From Alloalcanivorax marinus (GTDB lineage: Bacteria; Pseudomonadota; Gammaproteobacteria; Pseudomonadales; Alcanivoracaceae): a stretch of DNA of 64,000 nucleotides. The number at the start of each line of letters is the position of its first letter. Within the stretch, counting starts at the first letter, position 1. The translations under genes and the position numbers were made by a program. This document shows, piece after piece, positions 14,461 through 23,462 of this stretch. The DNA lies in NCBI RefSeq assembly GCF_016785095.1, contig NZ_JAEKJB010000001.1:343098-407097 (forward strand), in the 5' to 3' direction. A model generated the notes under the pieces. That model made no database searches. It was not told the DNA's origin and worked only from the letters and a program-made list of their open reading frames with translations.

Positions 14461-16917
14461 ATGCTGAGCCTTTTGGCCCTGGTAATACTGGCCGCCACCC
14501 TGGTGGCCATATTCTACATGCAGCTGTCACTGACCACCGGCAGCGCCGTGTTCGCGGTGGTCTGGTTGCTGTGCGGCCTGTTGGCATCCTGGCTGTACAA
14601 TCCGCTTCTGCTGATTCTGGTCGCCGCCGTGCTGGTGGTGCTCAACCACCCCGGCCTGCGCGCCAAACTGATCAGTCGCCCCGTCTTCAAGACCCTCGGC
14701 AAGATGATGCCGCCCATCGGCGACACCGAGCGCGAGGCCATCGAGGCCGGCGCCACCTGGTTCGAGGCGGAACTGTTCGGCGGCAAGCCGGACTGGGATG
14801 AATTCTCCAAGACCGAGTTCACCCGCCTCACCGACGAGGAACAGGCGTTCCTGGACAACGAGGTCGAGCAGCTCTGCGACATGCTCGATGAGTGGAAGAT
14901 CTACCACGAGCTCAAGGACCTGCCCGAGGAGGTCTGGGAATTCCTCAAGACCAAGGGCTTCTTCAGCCTGATCATCCCCAAGGAATACGGCGGCAAGGAT
15001 TTCAGCCCCTACGCGCAAAGCCGCACCATGAGCAAAATCGCCACCCGCTCGCTGACCACGGCGGTCACCGCCATGGTGCCCAACTCCCTGGGCCCGGGCG
15101 AACTGCTGGCCAAATACGGCACCGACGAGCAGAAACAGCGCTGGCTGCCCGGCCTGTCCTCCGGCGAGGAAATCCCCTGCTTCGGCCTGACCGGCCCGGA
15201 AGCCGGCTCCGACGCCGGCGCCATCCCGGACAAGGGCGTGGTTTGCAAGCGCACCGTGGACGGCGAGGAAGTGGTGGGCATCAGCCTGGACTTCGCCAAA
15301 CGCTGGATCACCCTGGCCCCGGTGGCCACCGTGGTGGGCCTGGCGTTCAAGCTTTATGACCCGGAACACCTGCTCGGCGACCAGGACGACATCGGCATCA
15401 CCTGTGCCCTGCTGCCCGCCGACACCGAAGGCGTGGAGATCGGCCGCCGCCACAACCCGGGCGGATCGCCGTTCATGAACGGCCCGATCAACGGCAAGGA
15501 CGTGTTCGTGCCCCTGGACGCCATCATTGGCGGCCCGGAAATGGCCGGCAAGGGCTGGCGCATGCTGATCGAGTGCCTGGGCGCCGGCCGCGGCGTCTCC
15601 CTGCCCGCCCTGGCCACCGCCAGCGGCGAGATCGGCTATCGCATGACCGGTGCCTTCGCCCGTATCCGCCGCCAGTTCGGCACCGCGGTGGGCCACTTCG
15701 AGGGTGTGCAGGAGGCCTCCGCCGACGTGGCCGGCCTGGCCTACACCCTGGAAGCCTACCGGCACCTGGTGACCCGGGGCCTGGAGGAAGGCACCATCTC
15801 GGTGGTCACCGCGATGGCCAAGTACCACTCCACGGAAATGATGCGCGTGCTGATCAACAACGGCATGGACATCGCCAGCGGTCGCGCCGTGCAGATGGGC
15901 CCGCGCAACTTCATGGCGCTGCCCTACCAGTCCATCCCGGTGGCGATCACCGTGGAAGGCGCCAACATCCTCACCCGCTCGCTGATGATCTTCGGCCAGG
16001 GCGCGATGCGCTGCCATCCGTACCTGTACGATGAGCTCCAGGCGATCCAGGACGAGGACCAGGAACGCGGCTTCAACAACTTCGAGCGGTTGTTCTTCAA
16101 GCACGCCGGCCACTCCCTGGGCAACATCAGCCGGGGCCTGGTGCACGGCCTGAGCGGCGCCCGGCTGGCGGAAATCCCCGCTAACGCGGACAGCTTCAGT
16201 GCCCCCTGGTACCGCCTGATCACCCGCTACAGCGCGGTGCTGGCGAGCCTGTCCGATGTGGCCTTCGCCCTGCTCGGCGGCGACCTCAAGCGCCGTGAGA
16301 TGGTGTCCGCGCGGCTCGGCGACCTGCACAGCCAGTTGCTGATCAGCTGCGCGATCCTCAAGTACCACGCCACCCTGCCCCGGGACGAGGCCAACGACGC
16401 CCACGCTACCTATGCGCTGCAGCGTTCCCTGAGCCAGGCCCATGAGGCGATCGAGGACTTCTGCCGCAACTTCGGCTACTTCGGCGTGGCGCGGGTGCTC
16501 AAGGCACTGTTCTTCCCGCTGGGCCGTCCGTGCCTGGCGCACAAGCCCAGCGATGAACTGATCCGCACCCTGGGCGAGCAGATCATGAGCCCCTCCAGCG
16601 TGCGCGATGCCCTGGCCGCCAACGCCTACATTCCCGAGGACCCGGAGGACAACATCGGTCGGGTGGAAGCCACCTACAACAAGCTGCTGGAGGTGGAATC
16701 CGACTTCGAGGCGTTCTACAAGGCGGATCTCAAAGGCAAGCTGGAAGGCGACACCCTGCGCGCCAAGGTGGAGAACGCCGCCGCCCAGGGCATCATCCCC
16801 GAGGACAAGGTGGCGGCGATTCTCGAGTACGACGAGATGCGCTACGACTGCCTGCTCACCGACGCCTTCGACAAGGAGTTCAAGGAAGTGAAGATGCACA
16901 CCGAGCGGCCGATCTGA
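14461..16917 (+). CDS. fadE: Acyl-CoA dehydrogenase FadE (two-domain)
   Basis: First enzyme of fatty-acid beta-oxidation, oxidising acyl-CoA to 2-enoyl-CoA with FAD. Two in-frame ATGs lie at 14455 and 14461. AAAGGAG runs directly into the first, so the second (7-nt spacing, 818 residues) is preferred. The N-terminus has one or two membrane segments (residues 1-55) as in E. coli FadE (814). The core contains FFSLIIPKEYGG, EIPCFGLTGPEAGSDAGA and VEGANILTRSLMIFGQGA, all diagnostic. The C-terminal half beyond the ACAD core is the FadE-specific extension (DUF1974). A strong terminator follows at 16940. Alkane- and lipid-degrading bacteria depend on this step. Confidence 0.96.
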   Translation: MLSLLALVILAATLVAIFYMQLSLTTGSAVFAVVWLLCGLLASWLYNPLLLILVAAVLVVLNHPGLRAKLISRPVFKTLGKMMPPIGDTEREAIEAGATWFEAELFGGKPDWDEFSKTEFTRLTDEEQAFLDNEVEQLCDMLDEWKIYHELKDLPEEVWEFLKTKGFFSLIIPKEYGGKDFSPYAQSRTMSKIATRSLTTAVTAMVPNSLGPGELLAKYGTDEQKQRWLPGLSSGEEIPCFGLTGPEAGSDAGAIPDKGVVCKRTVDGEEVVGISLDFAKRWITLAPVATVVGLAFKLYDPEHLLGDQDDIGITCALLPADTEGVEIGRRHNPGGSPFMNGPINGKDVFVPLDAIIGGPEMAGKGWRMLIECLGAGRGVSLPALATASGEIGYRMTGAFARIRRQFGTAVGHFEGVQEASADVAGLAYTLEAYRHLVTRGLEEGTISVVTAMAKYHSTEMMRVLINNGMDIASGRAVQMGPRNFMALPYQSIPVAITVEGANILTRSLMIFGQGAMRCHPYLYDELQAIQDEDQERGFNNFERLFFKHAGHSLGNISRGLVHGLSGARLAEIPANADSFSAPWYRLITRYSAVLASLSDVAFALLGGDLKRREMVSARLGDLHSQLLISCAILKYHATLPRDEANDAHATYALQRSLSQAHEAIEDFCRNFGYFGVARVLKALFFPLGRPCLAHKPSDELIRTLGEQIMSPSSVRDALAANAYIPEDPEDNIGRVEATYNKLLEVESDFEAFYKADLKGKLEGDTLRAKVENAAAQGIIPEDKVAAILEYDEMRYDCLLTDAFDKEFKEVKMHTERPI

Positions 16918-16939
16918 TCCGCCCCGTCCGTCCGCGAGC

Positions 16940-16967
16940 AAAAAACCGCCCTCCGGGGCGGTTTTTT
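16940..16967 (+). terminator. Rho-independent terminator of fadE
   Basis: A stem CCGCCC/GGGCGG, extended by AAAAAA on one side and TTTTTT on the other, has a short TCCG loop. It lies 23 bp after the fadE stop and is symmetrical enough to work in both directions. The following 17 kb boundary up to minC (16968-17217) holds no gene. The motif CCCTCCATCGGGGC at 17001-17014 resembles the flank of the large inverted-repeat element. Confidence 0.92.
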
Positions 16968-17217
16968 ATGCCTGATGGTTTGGCAAAGCCAGGGGGTGAT
17001 CCCTCCATCGGGGCTACGCCCTCGCCCGCTACGCCGTTGTTCTTACCTGGCGACGGATTTCTGTCCAATCGGTCCCAGAGCGGCGAAATTTAACAAAGCG
17101 CCTCTGTCACGCCGCTTTCACCGAATCGCGCTTTCGACTAGGCTTTTGCGGACTTCGTCGCCGGCTGCTCCCCACTTCCGCGCCGGCGTCCACCCATTCG
17201 GTACAAGACACCCTCCA

Positions 17218-17925
17218 ATGACAGTGGCTTCCGAGGAAAAAGCGGTTCTGGAATTCAAGGGCCGCATGCTGATGATGACGGTCCTGCACCTCAAGGACCT
17301 GGACCCCAACACCCTGCACCGCGAAGTGGGCCGGCGCCTGGACGAGGCCGCGCAATGGCTGCGCGACGCCCCGGTGGTAATCGACCTGGCCGACCCGGAA
17401 AACAGCAGTCAGATCGAGCTGCTGGCCGCGGTGGACACCCTGCGCGGCCTGGGCGTGAATCTGGTGGCCCTGGCCCGCAACGCCCACCTGGACGCGGACA
17501 CCGCCGCCATGCTCGGCCTGGGCAGCATCAGCCTGGCCGGCGGCCGCGACGTACCGCGCCCGGAGCCGGCCCCGGCCAGCCAGACACCCGCGGCGGACAC
17601 CCTGGTGGTGGAGCAGCCGGTGCGCTCCGGCCAGCAGATTTACAGCCATGGCGACCTGATCGTGCTGGCGCCGGTGAGCACCGGCGCCGAGCTGCTCGCC
17701 GAGGGGCACATCCACGTCTACAACACCCTGCGCGGGCGCGCTCTGGCCGGGGTGCGCGGCAACACCGCCGCGCGCATCTTCTGCCAGGACCTGGACGCGG
17801 AACTGGTCTCCATCGCCGGCCACTACCGCGTGGCCGAGGATCTGCCCGATAATCAGCGCCGCAAAGCGGTGCAAATCACTCTGGACGGCGACGCCATGCG
17901 CTTCGTCGAGCTGAGCGGCAAATAA
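17218..17925 (+). CDS. minC: Septum site-determining protein MinC
   Basis: 235 residues from ATG 17218; the frame is open upstream, but the extra codons are not MinC-like. MinC inhibits FtsZ polymerisation away from midcell. The N-terminal FtsZ-interacting domain is about residues 1-105, then a proline/alanine linker (PRPEPAPASQTPAA), then the C-terminal beta-helix domain with GQQIYSHGDLIVLAPVSTGA and the HIHVYNTLRGRALAGV block that binds MinD. It is the first gene of a minCDE operon; minD follows after 36 bp. Confidence 0.95.
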   Translation: MTVASEEKAVLEFKGRMLMMTVLHLKDLDPNTLHREVGRRLDEAAQWLRDAPVVIDLADPENSSQIELLAAVDTLRGLGVNLVALARNAHLDADTAAMLGLGSISLAGGRDVPRPEPAPASQTPAADTLVVEQPVRSGQQIYSHGDLIVLAPVSTGAELLAEGHIHVYNTLRGRALAGVRGNTAARIFCQDLDAELVSIAGHYRVAEDLPDNQRRKAVQITLDGDAMRFVELSGK

Positions 17926-17961
17926 GCCGCCCCGCGAACACTCATTCAAGGAGACGAGATC

Positions 17962-18774
17962 GTGACAAAAATCGTGGTCGTAACATCCGGCAAGGGGGGG
18001 GTGGGCAAAACCACCACCAGCGCGGCCCTGGCAACCGGCCTGGCGCAGCGAGGCCATAAAACCACGGTGATCGATTTTGACGTGGGCCTGCGTAATCTGG
18101 ACCTGATCATGGGCTGCGAGCGACGCGTGGTCTACGACCTGGTCAACGTGATCAACGGCGACGCCAACCTCAAGCAGGGCCTGATCAAGGACAAGCGCGT
18201 GGAGGATCTGTACATCCTGCCCGCCTCCCAGACCCGCGATAAGGACGCCCTGACCCTGGAAGGCGTCGAGAAGGTGCTCGACGGCCTCAAGGAAATGGGC
18301 ATGGAATACATCATCTGCGACAGCCCCGCCGGCATCGAGAAAGGCGCGCTCACCGCCGCCTATTTCGCCGACGAGGCGGTGGTGGTGACCAACCCGGAAG
18401 TGTCCAGCGTACGGGATTCCGACCGCATCCTGGGCATTCTCTCCAGCAAGACCCGCAAGGCGGAACAGGGCGAGGGCGACATTCCCGCGCGCCTGCTGCT
18501 GACCCGCTACTCCCCGGAACGGGTGGAAAGCGGCCAGATGCTGTCCGTGGAGGACGTCAAGGAGATCCTGGCCATCGATCTGCTCGGCGTGATCCCGGAA
18601 TCCCAGGCGGTGCTCAACGCCAGTAACTCCGGCAGCCCGGTGATCCTGGACCGCGACTCCGACGCCGGCCAGGCCTACGAGGACGCCGTCGCCCGCTTCC
18701 TGGGTGAAACCCGCGAGCACCGGTTCCTGACCAGCACCAAGAAAAGCCTCTTTGGCCGCCTGTTCGGAGGGTAA
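17962..18774 (+). CDS. minD: Septum site-determining ATPase MinD
   Basis: 270 residues with a GTG start, supported by AAGGAG nine bases upstream. Deviant Walker A KGGVGKTT at residues 11-18 is characteristic of the ParA/MinD family. The C-terminal KKSLFGRLFGG is the amphipathic membrane-targeting helix. MinD binds membrane as an ATP dimer, recruits MinC and is released by MinE, giving pole-to-pole oscillation. It lies between minC and minE in the standard order. Confidence 0.97.
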   Translation: MTKIVVVTSGKGGVGKTTTSAALATGLAQRGHKTTVIDFDVGLRNLDLIMGCERRVVYDLVNVINGDANLKQGLIKDKRVEDLYILPASQTRDKDALTLEGVEKVLDGLKEMGMEYIICDSPAGIEKGALTAAYFADEAVVVTNPEVSSVRDSDRILGILSSKTRKAEQGEGDIPARLLLTRYSPERVESGQMLSVEDVKEILAIDLLGVIPESQAVLNASNSGSPVILDRDSDAGQAYEDAVARFLGETREHRFLTSTKKSLFGRLFGG

Positions 18775-18776
18775 CG

Positions 18777-19031
18777 ATGAGCATTTTCAGCTATCTGCTG
18801 CCCAAGAAGGAAAAATCGGCCTCGGTGGCCAAGGAGCGCCTGCAGATCATCGTGGCCCGGGAACGGTCCACCCGGGGCGGGCCCGATTACCTGCCGCAAT
18901 TGCAGGAAGAGCTGCTGATGGTGGTGCGTAAATACGTGCCGGTGGATCAGGACGCGGTCAACGTGCAGGTGGACCGTGACTCCGGCTGCGAGATCCTGGA
19001 ACTGAACATCACCCTCCCCGAGCAGGAATAA
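18777..19031 (+). CDS. minE: Cell division topological specificity factor MinE
   Basis: 84 residues, the normal MinE length. The N-terminal amphipathic region (MSIFSYLLPKKE) and the anti-MinCD segment SVAKERLQIIVARER (about residues 17-31) are clear, followed by the dimerisation domain. It starts two bases after the minD stop, so it is coupled to it. MinE stimulates MinD ATPase and confines MinC activity to the poles. Confidence 0.97.
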   Translation: MSIFSYLLPKKEKSASVAKERLQIIVARERSTRGGPDYLPQLQEELLMVVRKYVPVDQDAVNVQVDRDSGCEILELNITLPEQE

Positions 19032-19067
19032 CCGGGGCTGCCGGACAGCGGCGCTCGAAAAAAACCA

Positions 19068-19100
19068 CAAGGGGGCTATCAACGCCCCCTTGCCTTTCGC
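19068..19100 (+). terminator. Likely terminator after minCDE
   Basis: A 9-bp perfect stem CAAGGGGGC/GCCCCCTTG with a 7-nt loop is followed by a weak T-stretch (CCTTTCGC). It lies 36 bp after the minE stop. Confidence 0.7.
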
Positions 19101-19202
19101 GCAAATCAACCAGCCCCTTCTCAGGAGCCCGGCTCCGCCTTGTCGCATGCGGCGGAGCCCCATGCATTTCGCCGCCCGCTAAACACTCCCAGAGATACCA
19201 AG

Positions 19203-20087
19203 ATGCAAACAATGAGTTCCAATAAAGCGACCCTTATCGGGTTGCTCGCTATTATGCTATGGAGCCTCATCGTCGGCCTGATTCGTGGCGTCAGTGAGAG
19301 CTTTGGCCCAATAGGTGGTGCGGCCTTGATCTACACCCTGGCCTCGGCATTTCTGGTTTTTACCGTCGGCCCGACCAAGGTTCGGGATTTCTCTAAAACC
19401 TATCTGGCCTGGGGCAGCCTGCTTTTTGTGACCTATGAACTGTGTCTGGCTCTTTCGATTGGCTACGCCAACACCGACCGTCAGGCGATCGAGGTCGGCA
19501 TGGTGAACTATCTCTGGCCTTCGCTAACCATTCTCTTTGCTATTGTGTTCAACAAGCAAAAAGCCAACCTGCTGGTGGTGCCGGGCTTTTTACTATCCAC
19601 GCTGGGTGCCTGTTGGATTCTAGGCGGTAAGCAGGGACTCGACTTTGCCAGTATATGGGCAAATGTCCACGACAACCCCTTAAGCTATGGACTCGCCTTC
19701 GCCGGCGCCTTGATCTGGGCCGCCTACTGCACGGTAACCGCCCGTATCGCCAGGGGGCGGAACGGTATTACTTTGTTCTTCACCTTGGTGGCCATATCAC
19801 TGTGGATTCAATACTTTTTCGCCGATGAAGGCGCGATGAATGTTAACGCGCGCGCGATCATTTATTTACTACTCGCGGCTTGCGCCATGGGCTTTGGCTA
19901 CGCAGCCTGGAATGTAGGTATTCTGCACGGACGCATCACCATCCTGGCGGGGGCCTCATATTTCATTCCGGTATTATCCGCTGCTCTGGCCGCCCTGGTT
20001 CTGGACACGCCTCTCTCCATGCCATTTTGGCAAGGCGCGGCGATGGTGTGTATCGGTTCCATTCTTTGCTGGCAAGCGACACGTTAA
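19203..20087 (+). CDS. yddG: Aromatic amino acid exporter, YddG-like (DMT family)
   Basis: 294 residues from ATG 19203, the length of E. coli YddG (293). It has ten predicted membrane segments and long stretches I recognise from YddG: MLWSLIVGLIRGVSESFGP, AIEVGMVNYLWPSLTILFA and FGYAAWNVGILHGRITI. YddG exports aromatic amino acids and some drugs across the inner membrane. Base composition differs sharply from its neighbours: 60-base blocks from 19201 and 19501 count 42% G+C, against about two thirds in minCDE. A second ATG nine bases on could also serve as start. Recent transfer is likely; no flanking transposase is visible. Confidence 0.88.
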   Translation: MQTMSSNKATLIGLLAIMLWSLIVGLIRGVSESFGPIGGAALIYTLASAFLVFTVGPTKVRDFSKTYLAWGSLLFVTYELCLALSIGYANTDRQAIEVGMVNYLWPSLTILFAIVFNKQKANLLVVPGFLLSTLGACWILGGKQGLDFASIWANVHDNPLSYGLAFAGALIWAAYCTVTARIARGRNGITLFFTLVAISLWIQYFFADEGAMNVNARAIIYLLLAACAMGFGYAAWNVGILHGRITILAGASYFIPVLSAALAALVLDTPLSMPFWQGAAMVCIGSILCWQATR

Positions 20088-20144
20088 TGATCGAGGACGG
20101 GCGTCCGGTACGAATAGACGGCTTGAGCGATACCAGAAGTGGAA

Positions 20145-20172
20145 CCACGCCAAGACGCGGGCCCGATGGAGG
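20145..20172. repeat. Degenerate one-arm remnant of the large inverted-repeat element
   Basis: CCACGCCAAGACGC resembles the distal arm end of copy C (CCACGCCGAGACGC) and is followed by GGGCCCGATGGAGGG, similar to the flank of copy A (GGCCCCAATGGAGGG). No partner arm is present. It lies in the otherwise gene-free 20088-20379 interval after yddG. Confidence 0.5.
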
Positions 20173-20201
20173 GTTCCACGCCCCGCTAAAGCACGATGGA
20201 C

Positions 20202-20234
20202 AAAAAAAGGCGCTCGGGGGATTTCCCCGGCGCC
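20202..20234 (-). terminator. Rho-independent terminator of the bdh/liv unit
   Basis: On the minus strand GGCGCCGGGG, a 5-6 nt loop and CCCCGAGCGCC (one bulge) are followed by TTTTTTTG. It lies about 145 bp beyond the dehydrogenase stop codon. A weaker dyad around GTACTGTAC at about 20270 lies between. Confidence 0.85.
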
Positions 20235-20379
20235 CAACGCTCTCCCATGTCTTGACTACTGTTCTTTTGTACAGTACATTCAGCTTTCCGGCGGGCCCCC
20301 TTCAGGTTTTCTTTTTTGCGACCCCTCTGAAGGCCTGATCGATCTCCAGGTTCCAGGGATGGAACCGGGCTCCCGGACC

Positions 20380-21159
20380 TTATCCCATGTGCCAGCCATG
20401 GCTGACGATCACCGACTGGCCGGTGAGCGCCGCCGACGGGAACGCGGCCAGGTCGATGGCCAGTTGGCTGATGTCCTCCACGGTGGTGAACTCGCCGTCC
20501 ACGGTGTTCTTGAGCATCACGTTGCGCACTACCTCCTCCTCGGACAGCCCCAGTTCCCGGGCCTGCTCGGGGATCTGCTTTTCCACCAGCGGGGTGCGCA
20601 CGAACCCCGGGCAGATAATATGGCTGCGCACGCCGTGTTCGGCGCCCTCCTTGGCCACCGCCCGGCACAGGCCCAACAACCCATGCTTGGCGGCCACGTA
20701 GGGAGCCTTCAACGGCGACGCCTCCATGGAATGCACCGAGCCCATGTACAGCAGGGTGCCGCCACCGCCCTGGTACATCCGCCGCAGCGCCGCCCGCGTG
20801 AGCAGGAAGGCGCCATCCAGATGCACCGCGGTGACCTTGCGCCATTCCGCCAGGGACAGCTTGTCGAGGGCTTCAATGTGCTGCACCCCGGCGTTGGCCA
20901 CGGCGATGTCGAGACGGCCCCAGGTGTTGATCACCCGTTGTACGCCGTCATCCACCGCTTTCTCGTTGGTGACATCCATGGTCACGGCGATGGCCTCGCC
21001 TCCGGCGGCGCGAATCGCGGCCGCCGCGTCCTCGGCGGTGGCGGCATCGAGATCCGCCACCGCCACCCGCGCCCCTTCCCGGGCGTACCCTTCGGCGATT
21101 GCCCGGCCGATACCACGGCCGGCGCCGGTAATGATTGCTACACGGTCCTCAAGACGCAT
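20380..21159 (-). CDS. 3-hydroxybutyrate dehydrogenase-like short-chain dehydrogenase
   Basis: 259 residues from ATG 21159, with an SDR Rossmann fold. The NAD-binding TGAGRGIGR is at residues 11-19, NAG at 89-91, and the catalytic triad Ser141, Tyr154, Lys158 is in the expected spacing. The C-terminal half ([18 protein letters not shown] and the VSHGWHM ending) is typical of D-3-hydroxybutyrate dehydrogenase, which interconverts 3-hydroxybutyrate and acetoacetate. Its ATG lies 11 bp inside the end of the livM-like permease gene, so it is the last gene of the transporter operon. That coupling links a hydroxyacid oxidation to the imported substrate. A hydroxyacyl substrate other than hydroxybutyrate is possible. 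Confidence 0.85.
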   Translation of the reverse strand: MRLEDRVAIITGAGRGIGRAIAEGYAREGARVAVADLDAATAEDAAAAIRAAGGEAIAVTMDVTNEKAVDDGVQRVINTWGRLDIAVANAGVQHIEALDKLSLAEWRKVTAVHLDGAFLLTRAALRRMYQGGGGTLLYMGSVHSMEASPLKAPYVAAKHGLLGLCRAVAKEGAEHGVRSHIICPGFVRTPLVEKQIPEQARELGLSEEEVVRNVMLKNTVDGEFTTVEDISQLAIDLAAFPSAALTGQSVIVSHGWHMG

Positions 21160-22360
21160 GACTTTCTCCTTGCGCGGGCACCCCATCCCGGCGGGCGCCA
21201 CCGTTACCGGCGCGGCGCTGACGACGACGCGCCGCCCACAGCCGCAGCTGGCCGACAATGCCGGCGGGGAAGAAATACACGCTGAGCACGAACAACAGAC
21301 CAAACCACAGCAACCAGCTGTCCGGACCCACCAACTCGGCAAGCATGGAGCCCTTCTCCACATGGCCGGCGAGCAGCTTGAGCAGGTCCTGCAGATAGTT
21401 CTGCGCCAGCAGGAACAGCGCCGTGCCCACCACGGCGCCGTACAGAGTGCCCATGCCGCCGATCACGCACATCAGCAGAATGAACACCATCAGTTCGAAG
21501 TTAAGCGTGTTCTCCGGGTTCACGTAGCGGTTTATGAGCGCGAACAGCACCCCGGCCAGGGTCGCCAGCACCGCCGACACAATCACCGCCGCGGTGCGGT
21601 AGAACACGGTGCGGTAGCCCAGCGCCTGGGCGCGGAACTCGTTCTCCCGGATCGCCTGCAGCACCCGGCCGAACGGTGAATTGACCATGCGCAGCAGGAA
21701 CAGGAACACCGCCACCGCGCTCGCGAAGGCAATGTAGTACACCAGGTGCCGACCGTTGACGCGCACGTCGAACAGGGCGTCCTTGAAAGCGTTGCCCGGA
21801 TCGCTGAACAGGCCGCTGAAAAAGCCCACCACGTCGAAGCCCACCCAGGGCTCGTCGAAGGGGCGGAACGCCGGCCCCAGTTCGCGGGGCACGCGCACCG
21901 CCAGGCCATCCTCGCCGCCGGTGAGGTTGTACAGCTGGGTCACCAGGCTCAGGAAAGCGAACGCCACCGCCAGGGTCACCAGGGCGAAGAAGATCGCCTT
22001 GACCCGCAGTGACAGCAGCCCCAGCAGCAGCGACAACACGATGGTGAGCAGCACGGCGCCACCGATGCCCGCCAGCACCGCGCCGTAGCCGTTGCCGAAG
22101 GCGTCCGTGGCCATCGCCACGCCGTAGGCGCCGATGCCGAAGAACATGGTGTGCGCGAACGACACGATGTGGGTATAGCCCAGCATCAGGTCGTAGGAGG
22201 CCACCACGATGATGAACACGCAGATCATGCCGAGCATGGAGAAGGCGCGCACCCCGGGAAACAGGAACGGCCCCAGCGCCAGGCTCACGCCAATGATCAG
22301 AAGCAGCGCGGTGAGCGCGCGGCTGCGCGGGTAATCGCCGGAAAGCAGTCGTTGCATCAT
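21149..22360 (-). CDS. Branched-chain amino acid-type ABC transporter permease (LivM-like)
   Basis: 403 residues with multiple membrane segments and the LivM/LivH-family loop [16 protein letters not shown] that contacts the ATPases. The N-terminal block [21 protein letters not shown] is typical of LivM. The HAAT family imports branched-chain amino acids, amides, urea and various aromatic or aliphatic acids, so the substrate is not fixed by homology. It is 10 bp downstream of the LivH-like gene and overlaps the dehydrogenase gene. Confidence 0.92.
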   Translation of the reverse strand: MMQRLLSGDYPRSRALTALLLIIGVSLALGPFLFPGVRAFSMLGMICVFIIVVASYDLMLGYTHIVSFAHTMFFGIGAYGVAMATDAFGNGYGAVLAGIGGAVLLTIVLSLLLGLLSLRVKAIFFALVTLAVAFAFLSLVTQLYNLTGGEDGLAVRVPRELGPAFRPFDEPWVGFDVVGFFSGLFSDPGNAFKDALFDVRVNGRHLVYYIAFASAVAVFLFLLRMVNSPFGRVLQAIRENEFRAQALGYRTVFYRTAAVIVSAVLATLAGVLFALINRYVNPENTLNFELMVFILLMCVIGGMGTLYGAVVGTALFLLAQNYLQDLLKLLAGHVEKGSMLAELVGPDSWLLWFGLLFVLSVYFFPAGIVGQLRLWAARRRQRRAGNGGARRDGVPAQGESHAS

Positions 22361-22370
22361 GGCTGGCCCC

Positions 22371-23429
22371 TCACACCTTGATGACCGGAATCAGGCCCTG
22401 GGGGCGCCACATCAGCACGCCCACCATCAGGCCCACGGTGGCCACCGCCGCCAGGCGCGGTTCCAGGTAGCCCACGTAGAGGTTGATCAGCCCCACCAGC
22501 ACGGCGCCATAGAAACAGCCCTTGATGGAGCCGAGACCGCCGAGAATGATCACCACGATCACCGAGATCATCAGTTCATCGCCCATGTGCGCGGTGATGA
22601 TCTCCCGGTACATGGCCCACATGGCGCCACCCAGCCCGGCCAGCGCCGAGCCGGCCACGAACACCCCCAGGAACAGCAGGCGGATGCGGTAACCGTGCAC
22701 CTCCACCATCTCCCGGTCCTCCACGCCGGCGCGAATCAGCACGCCGGTGCGGGTGCGCTCGATCACCCAGGTCATCAGGCCGTACACCGCCAGCCCCAGG
22801 ATCACCGCCACCAAACGGTATTTTTCCAGCGCCACGCCGCCGATCACCGGCAGCGACTCCGGAATCAAAAAAGCACCGGTGAGCGTTTCCGGGCGCGGCA
22901 CCGGAATCTCGTTGGGCCCCCACACCACCTGGATCAGCTCCATGAGAATGATGGAGCCGCCCACGGTAACCAGGATCTGCTTGAGGTGGTCGCCGTACAC
23001 CGGCTTGATCACCAGCCGTTCGAACAGCAGGCCGATCAGGCCGGCCACCACCAGGGCGAAGCCCAGCGCCGGCAGAACCGCCGCCAGGTTGGCCCACACC
23101 GAGGCCTCGCCGGCCTGGCCGTTGAGCCAGTGCACCAGCACCGTGGCGCCGGCGAAGGCGCCCAGGGAAATAAAGGCACCGTGGGCCAGGTTGAGCACGT
23201 TCATCAGGCCGAAAGTGAGCGTCATGCCCGAGGCCATCAAAAACACCATGGCGCCCATGGCCAGGCCGCTGATGGTGAGCACCACCCAGGTGCGCGGGTC
23301 CATCATGAAAAACGCCACCAGCATCATCAGCACCAGCAGGAACAGATGGGGCCGCTCCTCCCGGAAAGCGCGGAACCGGCCCAGGGCACCCTGGGGCCGT
23401 GGTTCAATAAGTTCGTCGTGGGCCGACAT
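22371..23429 (-). CDS. Branched-chain amino acid-type ABC transporter permease (LivH-like)
   Basis: 352 residues from ATG 23429, chosen over an ATG seven codons upstream because AAGGAG lies nine bases before it. LivH hallmarks are MASGMTLTFGLMNVLNLAHG and the C-terminal GGLGSIKGCFYGAVLVGL. The N-terminal cytoplasmic extension of about 35 residues before helix 1 is longer than in E. coli LivH. It forms the heterodimeric membrane channel with the neighbouring LivM-like protein. Confidence 0.92.
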   Translation of the reverse strand: MSAHDELIEPRPQGALGRFRAFREERPHLFLLVLMMLVAFFMMDPRTWVVLTISGLAMGAMVFLMASGMTLTFGLMNVLNLAHGAFISLGAFAGATVLVHWLNGQAGEASVWANLAAVLPALGFALVVAGLIGLLFERLVIKPVYGDHLKQILVTVGGSIILMELIQVVWGPNEIPVPRPETLTGAFLIPESLPVIGGVALEKYRLVAVILGLAVYGLMTWVIERTRTGVLIRAGVEDREMVEVHGYRIRLLFLGVFVAGSALAGLGGAMWAMYREIITAHMGDELMISVIVVIILGGLGSIKGCFYGAVLVGLINLYVGYLEPRLAAVATVGLMVGVLMWRPQGLIPVIKV

Positions 23430-23462
23430 GGCTGTGTTCTCCTTATTCATAGCGGCGCGCCC

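Noticed and set aside
14527..16941. 804-codon open frame on the minus strand opposite fadE, and similar long frames opposite plsB (1901-4123), the yoaA-like helicase and others
   Set aside because: Composition is repetitive His/Gln/Ala/Gly/Val as expected from the complement of GC-rich codons. No domain is recognisable and the opposite strand holds clear conserved genes.
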